From assembly GCA_001275005.1 (NCBI GenBank), contig JWZX01001659.1:1-14943 (forward strand): 14,943 bases of DNA, written 5' to 3'. The position numbers were made by a program, and so were the translations under genes. The stretch's first letter is position 1. Each line of letters starts with the position of its first letter. Below, in pieces: positions 1 through 7,044 of this stretch. The notes below the pieces were generated by a model. It saw only the letters and a list, made by a program, of their open reading frames with translations, was not told the DNA's origin and searched no databases. Source of the stretch: Chrysochromulina tobinii (Eukaryota > Haptophyta > Prymnesiales > Chrysochromulinaceae).

Positions 1-1
1 G

Positions 2-217
2 CCCCCACCCTCTCCACCGCCGCCCTCGCCACCGCCTTCACCGCCACCACCTTCACCGCCCCCATCGCTGCCGCCGCCCAGCCTACCTCCACCACCTTCG
101 CCTCCTCCGCCCTTGCCCCCGCCCTCGCCGCCGCCGCCCAGCCCACCGCCCTCACCTCCGCCACCTTCGCCACCACCCTCGCCGCCTCCGCCCTCACCGC
201 CCCCACCATCCCCGCCA
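2..217 (+). repeat. Coding Ser/Pro repeat tract
   Basis: CCN and TCN codons in an irregular PPPSPPPP pattern run from the window edge to nt 217, with Leu interruptions. The tract encodes an extended polyproline-II stalk. A second, less regular Pro-rich tract follows at about 1089-1240, just before the membrane helix. Other frames across it also stay open, which is a composition effect. Confidence 0.8.
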
Positions 218-2515
218 CTGCTCGCCTCGCAGTCCACCACGATCTCATTCGGTCTCGATGGCATTAACTCCAGTGAGCTTTCCGCCTCGATTGTCGATGA
301 GCTTGCCAGCACGCTCGATACCCAGGCCATGCAGTTCATCGCCGCCAGCATTCGCCTCGACCTCGACCGCACGATCGCCGGCACGATCACGCTGCCGTTG
401 GAAGCGAGTGACCTCGCGCACGACGCGGGCGGCAGCTTGCGCGTTCGGCTTCTCGAGTCAGTGAGCGCCGCTATGATCGTGGGCCTCGAGCTCAGTACAG
501 CGCTCGGCGAGGTCGTCACCGTCAACAGCATGTGGCAAGGGGTCCCCATGAGCAGTCTGAGCACGAGCACGGGGCGGCGCCTACAGCCATCCACGCTCGG
601 GTTCCCGTTCACGTACACAGTGACGATGCCGCTCGCCCGCCGTCAGAATGGTTCCCCACAGCTAGAGGGCGTCTCGACCGCCACGCGCCTCGACCGTGCT
701 TCGACGGCGGCGGCCGCGTTGAGTTCGGCAGCGTGGACCAACGGAGCAGTCACGGGCACTGGCTCGAGTTTCCGCAGCAGATTCATTGCAGCGCTGCTCA
801 CGGCAGCGCTTGGGCTCTCCTCCGCGCAGCTGGAGCTCAACTCGGCGCTCAGCTCGCCCACCGACGCGCTCGATGCGACGGTGCGTGTCCTCCTCCAGGA
901 ATTGGCCGCACACGGGGCTGTTGGGCTGCAGCCGCTGAGTGCGGCACTCGATCCTATTTTGGCAACGGCGTTCAGCGTTCAGGCTCTGCGGGATCACCTA
1001 CGGTCAGCGGGCTTTGTGGCTGCGGATGTGCGGGCGCTGTCTGTCTCCACGAAGCTCACCAACGCGCCGAGCACCATTCTCATTCGACCGATGCCGCCGC
1101 CGCAACGTCCGCCGCCACCGCGTCCGCCTCCGTCCTCGCCACCTCCTCCATCGGCGCCGCCCTTACCTCCCACCTCTCCACCGCCGCCCGCGCCTCCCAA
1201 GCCGCCGCCGCTTTCGTCAAAGCCGCCGCCGCCGCCAGTCGCAACCGACACGTCCCTGTTGTCGCTTGACGCAGGGGGTCTCGCATTGCTCTCTGCGTGC
1301 TTCATCATGGGCGTGCTTCTTGCGCTCGCGATCGCTGCGCTCATCTCGCGTCGTCGCCGCGCATCGTCGGCGGCGACCGTTGCCAATCAAGATGCCCCCT
1401 CTGACGAACCCGCCTCTGACGAAACCCTCACTGCCAAGCAAGATGCCCCCACGCCTCTGGCCGTTGGGCAGAGGGGTGGACCAGATGTGGAGGCGCCGGA
1501 CAGTGCAACCACCATGGGCGGCTGGCGAGCCTCGCCCCAACCGGCGCCCTCCCGCCTGATCGACTCGCTCCTGATCGACTCGCTCGAGCTGCGACGCGAG
1601 ATACGAAATCTCCGACGCGAGATACAGAATCCCCGACGCGAGATACAGAATCTCCGACGCGAGCTACAGAATCCCCTCGAGAGGACGCGCTGTGGCGAGC
1701 CGCACCAGCATCCGCAAGGCCACCCTGTCCACCGAGCCCAAGGGATCGCGCTGTCCCGAGCGCTGCACGGCAAGGTCGAGCAGCCGCCGCCGCCGCAGCA
1801 GCAGGAGCACGCGGACATGGAAGCGGCGCAGAGCATGGTAGGCGAGTACACACCCACCGGCGCTGCCGAGGGCGCTGAGTACGCCTCCGCCATCAAACTG
1901 GTCGATGACGAGGTCAGGCGCTGTAGTGAGCACAAGGACAGGCGTCGTGTTGAGCACGAGGTCACGCGTGTCGTCGACCGGCGGAGCACGCACTACGTGA
2001 CCTCGTCAGATGCGGCCTCAATGCTCGAGGAGATCGCGGCAGATCTTGATGCCGGGCACCGCAGGCAGCGCCGTATTGGTCAACGCTCACCACAGCGCGA
2101 ATCCTCGCCACAGCGCGGCAGCGAGCCGGTGAGCCGAGGCGGGGGGCGCAGCGGGGGAGGCGGGAGAGGCGATGGCGCTATGGTGAGCGTTCACGCTGTG
2201 GCGAGCGGCGGTGCTGAGCGCCGTGCCGAGCGCGGTAGCGCCGCCGTCAAGCGCGGCGTCTTGCGACACGGGTGGTCCGAACCTCGTGATCGTGCCCAAC
2301 ACGGCGCCGAACCTCGTGTGAGGCGCTCCGGCAGCACGTCACGGCCTGAGCGCCACAAGCGTCGCGACCAAGGGGGGGAGCCTCCCGAGCGTCGCGCCGT
2401 ATTGGGCACGAAGCGCACGCCGGCTCGTGCCGAGGACGCGGTGGCCATGGAGTTGTCACGGGGTGTGTGTATGCTCAGTGCGCGAAATCGTCCCCCGTAC
2501 GGGATTACTTGTTAG
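2..2515 (+). CDS. Proline-rich single-pass membrane protein with cytoplasmic coiled coil (5'-partial)
   Basis: The frame is open to the left edge, so the start and any signal peptide lie outside; 837 residues are visible. Order: a Ser/Pro-rich stalk (nt 2-217, SPPPP-type repeats); a folded region without cysteine-rich motifs (about nt 218-1085) with a dibasic GRRLQ near nt 570; a second Pro-rich stalk (about 1089-1240); one hydrophobic helix (about 1275-1347, core FIMGVLLALAIAALI) followed by RRRR, which puts the C-terminus in the cytosol. The tail has heptad repeats (1592-1675), a short Q/P tract, then Arg/Ser/Gly-rich low complexity to the stop. By analogy with algal hydroxyproline-rich proteins the N-terminal part is probably a wall- or matrix-facing glycoprotein; this is inference. 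I recognise no named family. The tail beyond about nt 2060 is compositionally odd and might include retained intron. Confidence 0.7.
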   Translation, partial: PPPSPPPPSPPPSPPPPSPPPSLPPPSLPPPPSPPPPLPPPSPPPPSPPPSPPPPSPPPSPPPPSPPPPSPPLLASQSTTISFGLDGINSSELSASIVDELASTLDTQAMQFIAASIRLDLDRTIAGTITLPLEASDLAHDAGGSLRVRLLESVSAAMIVGLELSTALGEVVTVNSMWQGVPMSSLSTSTGRRLQPSTLGFPFTYTVTMPLARRQNGSPQLEGVSTATRLDRASTAAAALSSAAWTNGAVTGTGSSFRSRFIAALLTAALGLSSAQLELNSALSSPTDALDATVRVLLQELAAHGAVGLQPLSAALDPILATAFSVQALRDHLRSAGFVAADVRALSVSTKLTNAPSTILIRPMPPPQRPPPPRPPPSSPPPPSAPPLPPTSPPPPAPPKPPPLSSKPPPPPVATDTSLLSLDAGGLALLSACFIMGVLLALAIAALISRRRRASSAATVANQDAPSDEPASDETLTAKQDAPTPLAVGQRGGPDVEAPDSATTMGGWRASPQPAPSRLIDSLLIDSLELRREIRNLRREIQNPRREIQNLRRELQNPLERTRCGEPHQHPQGHPVHRAQGIALSRALHGKVEQPPPPQQQEHADMEAAQSMVGEYTPTGAAEGAEYASAIKLVDDEVRRCSEHKDRRRVEHEVTRVVDRRSTHYVTSSDAASMLEEIAADLDAGHRRQRRIGQRSPQRESSPQRGSEPVSRGGGRSGGGGRGDGAMVSVHAVASGGAERRAERGSAAVKRGVLRHGWSEPRDRAQHGAEPRVRRSGSTSRPERHKRRDQGGEPPERRAVLGTKRTPARAEDAVAMELSRGVCMLSARNRPPYGITC
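1592..1675 (+). repeat. 21-bp minisatellite encoding coiled-coil heptads (4 copies)
   Basis: Four head-to-tail 21-bp units start at 1592, 1613, 1634 and 1655, each reading approximately RREIQNL or RREIQNP. Because 21 bp is exactly seven codons, each unit adds one heptad. A 15-bp tandem duplication (1556-1570 and 1571-1585, IDSLL/IDSLE) lies just upstream. Confidence 0.9.
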
Positions 2516-2968
2516 TTTAGCGCGTGCGGGGTGCTCGAGCGCAGCCGTCCCACCGGCTTGCTTGGCTCGCGGCACCAGCTGCCCCGTGTATTTCCAGGGG
2601 GTAGCCATGAGACCCGGCTGCCTTAGCGGCGCGGGAATCTTACTGCACAACAAACTAACGGGCTCGCGCTCAGCCCGTTACACACTAATTTGGTAAACAC
2701 AGTTGGTGGATTGGGAATGCATGTGACTGCATGCCTCCGGGACCTAGGGTGTGGCCTAGCAGGCCTCACGCGTTACTAGACATGATTATATTGGCCGCTC
2801 CCACAGGTGCAGGCCACAGACAAGTCTCCGAAGATCTCGAGTATGGTTTATAACCACTCAGAGATATATGACTGTCTTCGCATCGTCGATGCTCGATAGT
2901 GGAGACAGCCCACCGCCGGGTCTCCACGAGATTCTCATGCACATGGGTGGTATCTGGTAAGAGCTGCC
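2516..2968. other. Convergent intergenic spacer with small hairpins
   Basis: This spacer lies between the 3' ends of two convergent genes. It holds a perfect 9-bp stem with a 7-nt loop (2656-2664 with 2672-2680, around TAACGGGCT), a short palindromic GCATG/CATGC element near 2718-2734 and a CTAG-bounded inverted repeat near 2744-2759. The hairpins could act in 3'-end formation, but nothing in the sequence proves it. I see no convincing coding region. Confidence 0.5.
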
Positions 2969-3791
2969 TTAAGGCTGCGGGGCCATCGACATGAGGCCAC
3001 GCCCCCTTCGAAAGCTCGTCGCGTCTGGCGATTGCCACGGCGTCCTGTCGCGTGGCGCCTGAGCGCCAGGATAGAGATTTAGAGGATCCGCGCCGCCAAA
3101 GGTATCGAGATGACCACCGAAGCGTCCCGTTCGCGAGCGGAAGCAAGGCGATGGTAACTCGGCCGCATGCGCTGTAATCGAGGCCATCGCCTTGCGTGTA
3201 TCGACTTCGTAGGTGCCTGGTCCAGGCGTCAACTGCGCGCGACGGCAGCGGACAATGGGCAAGATGAGTCATTCACCAGCCGGGGCTTCGGACCATTTCG
3301 GACCATGCCCTGGGAGCAGATCGTGACTGGAAGGTGCAGGCGCAGCGTACCAGGCGATCAGGTATGCTCGTGCGTGCTCCGCACGGCGGCCCGACGCTGT
3401 TCATGCCAAGCGGGCTGCTGCGAACGGGGGCGCTGCTGCTGTTGTTTCGCCGACTGTATCGTGTGAGGAAGGCGATCTCACGATTCGAAACCTCCGAGGT
3501 TGACAGCAGCGGAGAGCCTGGGCGGAACGCGAACCCGGGGCTCTCGCAGCGCTTTGCGGAGCTCTCAAATGGCGCATGCTGCAGCTCTATCCAAGGCGCA
3601 GGCGTGGCCGCCACCGGCGCAGGCGTTGGCACCTCCGTCCAGGCGTCCAAGGACGATGAGGCTGGCGCGCGCCCTTTTTTGAGCGCCCACAAGCGCTCCT
3701 CCTCTTGCTGCCGCCGGATGTCGCTCTCGAAGTCGCGGGTCGACCAATTGCCTCCTAACCTACGCGCTGCAAGACCGATGATTGTCGCCAT
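2969..3791 (-). CDS. Sperm-tail PG-rich (SHIPPO) repeat protein, two exons
   Basis: Exon 1 is 3791-3351 and exon 2 is 3232-2969, joined in phase 0 across a 118-bp GT-AG intron, giving 234 residues. Exon 1 starts with MATIIGLAARRL and includes a charged helix (FESDIRRQQEEERLWALKKG, about residues 21-40) and a Pro-rich linker. Exon 2 opens with LTPGPGTYEV, the signature of the STPGR/SHIPPO repeat, followed by SPCFRSRTGRFGG, which resembles the SFG.R..RF part of the same repeat. Proteins of this family (for example ODF3) associate with flagellar or ciliary microtubules, so a role in the axoneme is likely. Only one clear PGP repeat is visible; exon 1 has a weaker candidate (ESPGFAFRPGSP). It shares its 5' region with the divergent CTNNBL1. 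Confidence 0.6.
3233..3350 (-). other. Intron of the SHIPPO-repeat gene
   Basis: Donor GTACGC at 3350, acceptor CGCGCAG ending at 3233, 118 bp, phase 0. Removing it joins the 147-codon exon 1 to the exon opening with TPGPGTY and bypasses the exon 1 frame's stop at 3273. The intron contains a short direct repeat (ATGGTCCGAA twice) and no CTGAT array. Confidence 0.55.
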
Positions 3792-3953
3792 CCTACCTGC
3801 ACGAGGAAGCAAAGGCACGAAACCCCGTTTCTTCTGTTCAGTCCGCACACGTTTCCCGCGACCCAAACACTGATATTGAGCTTGGAGCCCGCTGAACCGG
3901 CTTACTGTGGGGAAACAGAGCACTGTCCTTTTTGTGGCGCGCCGGACTTCGCG
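3792..3953. promoter_or_regulatory. Shared divergent promoter region
   Basis: Only 162 bp separate the ATG of the minus-strand SHIPPO gene (3791) from the ATG of plus-strand CTNNBL1 (3954), so both transcription starts and both 5' UTRs must lie here or overlap. No TATA box is evident in either direction. Confidence 0.55.
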
Positions 3954-6169
3954 ATGGCCGACGCGTTGGAAGAGCTGGAGAGCCACGCGCTGGGCAAGCG
4001 GCCGGCGGCCGCGGCCGCCGCCAGCTCTTCGACGTTCGCATCGGGGCCGGCGAAGAGAGCGCGCGGCCCGTCAGCGGCGCAGCTCCTCGCTGAGGCGGAG
4101 CTGGAGCTGGAGCGTTCAAAGGTGGACGTGGATGTCATGGACGCCAATTCGCTCAAGGGACTGATCTTGCACGTCGAGAAGCAGATCAACCAGAACACGC
4201 AGCTGCGCATGAAGTACGCAGACCAGCCCGAACGCTTCATGGACTCGGAGCTCGAGCTCTACCAGGCACTCAAAGGCTTGCATGCGGTCGCGGCCGCACC
4301 GGAGCTCTACCCGGTCTTCGTGAAGACGCGGTGCGTGCCGTCTCTCATCGGGCTGCTCGCGCACGAGAACGTGGACATCTCGTCCGACGTACTCGATCTC
4401 ATGCAGGAGATGACGAGCGCGGAGGATGCGACGCCCGACGACTTGCTCGTGCTTGTGGACGCCCTTCTCGAGCACGAGGCGGCGGCGACGCTCGTCGATC
4501 ACATGAAGAGGCTGGACGAGGCCAAGGAGGAGGAGGCGGCGGCCGTGCACTCGACGCTCTCCATCTTCGAGTCCGTGCTCGAGGCACGCCCGGACGCCGC
4601 CGTCGCGCTCGCGCAGTCCGCGGGCTTGCTCTCGTGGCTGCTGCAGCGCGTGCGCGTGCGTGGGTTCCATGCGATCAAGCTGTACGCGTCCGAGCTGCTC
4701 TCGATGCTGCTGCAGCAGAACGCGTCGAACCAGGCGTACCTGGGCGCCACGTGCGACGGCGTCATCGGGCTGCTCACCGCGGTGGCGCAGTATAAGCGCA
4801 AGGAGCCACAGGACTTGGAAGAGGCAGAACTGGTCGAGAACCTGTTCAATGCGCTCAGCTCGGCGCTCTCGCTCGAGGCGAACCAGGTGATTGAGATCTG
4901 TCTGATTGAGATGATTATATTCAATCAGACAGCGACTCATTGAGGTGATGGAGATCTGTCTGATGGCCCTTTGATTGCCCTGATCGATGCGCTCAGCTCG
5001 GCGCTGCCGCTCGAGGCGTCCCAGGTGCTCTTCCTGCGTGCCGAGGGTCTCGAGCTCATGCTGCTCACCCTCAAGGAAGCCAAGTACGCCGCGCGCGGCG
5101 CATTGCGTGTCCTCGACGCGGCGCTCGTCGCGAATGGCGCGAATGCGGAGCGCTTTGCAGACCTGCGCGGGTTCAAGACTCTCTTCCCGCTGCTGGGCGG
5201 CGCGCCGCCGCCACCACCCTCGTTTGCCAAGGGGCGAGGCGAGCGCGAGGCGGCGCAGCGCGCACACGACGCGCACGTCGTCGGCATCCTCGGCACGTTG
5301 TTCTACCAACTCGAAGGGGAACATCGGCAACGGCTGCTCGGTAAGTTTGCGGAGGAGGGCGGCGCGAAGATTGAGACGTTGCTCGCGATGCGAGGGGCGT
5401 ACGAGACGCATGTAGGGGCCGCCGAGGCGGCGGCGGCGAGGGCGGTGGCCGCGGACGTCGACGATGGCGACGACGACGATGACGACGATGAGCGACCTTC
5501 TGCTGAGGACCGTCTCTACCTTGCGAGACTGGACGCAGGCTTGACGACGCTGCAGCTCATCGACACCCTCCTCGGCTTCCTCGTCACCTCCCGCGCCAAG
5601 CCGCTGCGCGTGGGCGTGCTGCAGGGGCTGTACGTGCAGGTACGCGCGCGCCTTCTGATGGCCTCTGAGAGCTTCTGATGGCCTCTGAGTGCTTCTGATG
5701 GCCTCTGATTACCTCTGATTAACTCTGATTAACTCTGATGAACTCTGAGTGCTTCTGATGGCCTCTGAGTGCTTCTGATGGCCTCTGATTACCTCTGATT
5801 ACCTCTGATTACCTCTGAGTGCCTCTGAGTGCCTCTGAGTGCCTCTGAGTACCTCTGGTGGACCTCTGATTGCCTCTGGTAGCCTCTGATGGCCTCTGAT
5901 GGTCTCTGCTGTGCGCGCAGGGCCGCTCGCTGCACGACGTCGCGCTCAACCTGGAAGAGTACACGCGCCTTGGCCTCAGTGACGCCGCCAGCCGTACCGA
6001 TAGCAAGCGTGATGCGCACCTGGCCAAGCTGAACGAAGGCGTCCGAGCGCTCCTCCTCAAGTATCAGCCAGCGGACGCAGGCACGACGAGAGGCGAGCCT
6101 TTGGAAGCCCTCGAGGACGTCACGCAGACGCGAGGGTTGGTGGGCTCGTACGAGCAGACTGTCGACTGA
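3954..6169 (+). CDS. CTNNBL1: Beta-catenin-like protein 1 (CTNNBL1), three exons
   Basis: Exons are 3954-4886, 5025-5639 and 5921-6169, all joined in phase 0, giving 598 residues against 563 in human. CTNNBL1 is a nuclear ARM-repeat protein that binds CDC5L of the Prp19 spliceosome complex. The family is clear from MDANSLKGLILHVEKQINQN (about residues 62-81), LRMKYADQPERFMDSE, the LVENLFNALSSAL stretch and LYLARLDAGLTTLQLI, all in the expected order. A bipartite basic NLS (KRP at about 15, PAKRARG at about 32-38) precedes the first conserved block, as in other members. An Asp-rich run (VDDGDDDDDDDE) precedes the RLDAGL block. The start is the first ATG of the conserved N-terminus; the frame is open upstream to a TTG at 3876 but that part shows no conservation. 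Both introns are unusual (see their entries). Confidence 0.93.
4887..5024 (+). other. CTNNBL1 intron 1, flanked by a duplicated exon segment
   Basis: GT at 4887, AG ending at 5024, 138 bp, phase 0, with an in-frame stop at 4941-4943, so retention truncates the protein. Splicing at these sites joins SLEANQ to VLFLRAEGLELM, which aligns without gap to the human SSNRERFLKGEGLQLM region. The last ~46 bp of the intron duplicates the last ~46 bp of exon 1. Confidence 0.85.
4898..4932 (+). repeat. Perfect 12-bp stem-loop inside CTNNBL1 intron 1
   Basis: CTGTCTGATTGA (4898-4909) pairs exactly with TCAATCAGACAG (4921-4932) across an 11-nt AT-rich loop. The 5' arm lies in a direct repeat, GTGATTGAGATCTGTCTGAT (from 4887), that recurs from 4945 with one mismatch. 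Confidence 0.85.
5640..5920 (+). other. CTNNBL1 intron 2, composed of a 10-bp tandem array
   Basis: Donor CAG|GTACGC at 5640, acceptor GTGCGCGCAG ending at 5920, 281 bp, phase 0. It removes frame-breaking sequence between GVLQGLYVQ and GRSLHDVALNLEEY, both expected in the CTNNBL1 C-terminus. Apart from about 13 bp at the donor and 7 bp at the acceptor it consists entirely of the repeat. Confidence 0.88.
5653..5913 (+). repeat. 10-bp tandem repeat, consensus YTCTGATKRC, about 26 units
   Basis: Successive units read TTCTGATGGC, CTCTGAGTGC, CTCTGATTAC and similar, in strict 10-bp register except for one inserted base near unit 22. About 15 units contain CTGAT and about 8 contain CTGAG. Higher-order runs (GATTAC blocks, GAGTGC blocks) show past amplification. 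There are no spacers, so this is not CRISPR-like. Confidence 0.95.
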
Positions 6170-6820
6170 TTGTCGACTGCCTGGCTCACGTCTGCCGTGC
6201 TTGATGGCGTGCTTGATGGCTAGAGCCTACACGAGATTGCAGCGAGATCCGGGGAGCGGAGTCTCGACTCGCCGCAGGGGGTGCGAGCCGTGGATACCGA
6301 TGGACTCAACATGGACACAGGTTCGATAAGGCGTGCTGCCCCGCCCGGCGTCAACCTTCGTCCTCGTTTGACGTTTGAGGCTTTGAGCGGGTACGGCGGA
6401 TCCGCGCGTTGGTTCCACCGCGGCCGAGGCGTCCCGAGATGGTTGGAGAGGACACACAGTCGAGCAGCGGAGCGTCGGGGCTCGGGGGCCGCGGCCGCGC
6501 GGCCCGGGTCGGGGATCGTCACGCTCGGTCCTCGTGCTCGTCGTTACGACTTACGTCGAATCGCGCTGCCGCCGGTTTGGCGGCGCGCGCGCGGCTCTAT
6601 TTGAAAATGATATTAGGGATCCATCGTTCACACGTCTATTAAACTGAACACTGCGCGCACACTGGACCGTTCCTCTTCGCACATCGGGACCCCGCCTCCG
6701 CGGCGCGCGGTCGGCGGAGCACGTACGAAACGCGTCCGCACACCGCACTACGGCGCACGGCCCGCGCGCAGCATCCAAGTTGCTGAGTGATCCACACATG
6801 GGTCGCCGTTCATAATCGAC
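6170..6820. other. Intergenic region, no gene recognised
   Basis: This follows the CTNNBL1 stop. It begins with short tandem duplications: TGTCGACTG near 6160 and again near 6171, and a 12-bp CGTGCTTGATGG at 6196-6207 and 6208-6219. The remainder is GC-rich with open frames on both strands (for example plus 6281-6604) that show no recognisable motif. Confidence 0.4.
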
Positions 6821-6828
6821 TATAAAAG
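6821..6828 (+). promoter_or_regulatory. TATA-box-like element without an assigned gene
   Basis: TATAAAAG stands in a GC-rich context on the plus strand. The next ~200 bp contain no convincing plus-strand coding region, and the next gene is on the opposite strand with its 3' end facing this site. It may drive a short non-coding RNA or be a chance match. A weak stem (CGCCACGC near 6869 with GTGTGGCG near 6905) lies downstream. Confidence 0.3.
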
Positions 6829-7044
6829 CGGTCTCCGTGGCGCACGCCTCGTCCGGGATCTCTCTGGCGCCACGCTTTGGCTAGGATGACAGTTGGTGTG
6901 TAGGGTGTGGCGTGCGGGGCGTTCTCTCGAGCGTGTCCCCAGGAAGCAATTTATGGCGGCGCGGCTTCGATCTCGAGTCGATCTCGCGCACTGATCACGC
7001 GAGCGGCACGCCCAGGCCCTTGATGCCGCCGAGCACATTCCGAA

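Larger units (their letters stand above)
4841..5026 (+). repeat. Direct repeat spanning the splice junctions of CTNNBL1 intron 1
   Basis: Copy 1 at 4841-4888 and copy 2 at 4979-5026, offset 138 bp (exactly the intron length), differ at about six positions. Each ends in CCAGGT. In copy 1 this AGGT gives the donor (AG|GT); in copy 2 it gives the acceptor. Confidence 0.88.

Noticed and set aside
2081-2205. Complementary segments around AACGCTCACCA and CTCGCCACAGCG in the tail of the first gene
   Set aside because: The order A-B-A'-B' cannot form one nested hairpin, and the sequence lies in low-complexity Arg/Ser-rich coding DNA; most likely composition bias.
2427-2696. Plus-strand 89-codon frame overlapping the end of the first gene
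   Set aside because: It has no motif, overlaps the stop of the larger frame and crosses the hairpin; chance open frame.
2766-3272. 168-codon minus-strand frame over exon 2 of the SHIPPO gene
   Set aside because: It is a frame-shifted shadow; the TPGPGTY signature and correct splice phase lie in the other frame.
3876-3953. N-terminal extension of CTNNBL1 with a CPFC motif
   Set aside because: It starts at a non-ATG codon, is not known in the family and lies in the short divergent promoter; a chance open frame is more likely.
4116-5411. 431-residue minus-strand open frame opposite CTNNBL1
   Set aside because: It lies antisense to well-supported CTNNBL1 exons and runs across the intron, is Arg/Leu/Glu-rich from reverse-complemented GC-rich codons, and has no family motif.
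5653-5913. CRISPR array
   Set aside because: The units are contiguous 10-mers without unique spacers, inside a spliceosomal intron of a eukaryotic gene.
6281-6604. 107-codon plus-strand frame in the spacer after CTNNBL1
   Set aside because: It has no recognisable motif or Kozak start, and comparable open frames exist on the opposite strand; GC-rich composition explains it.
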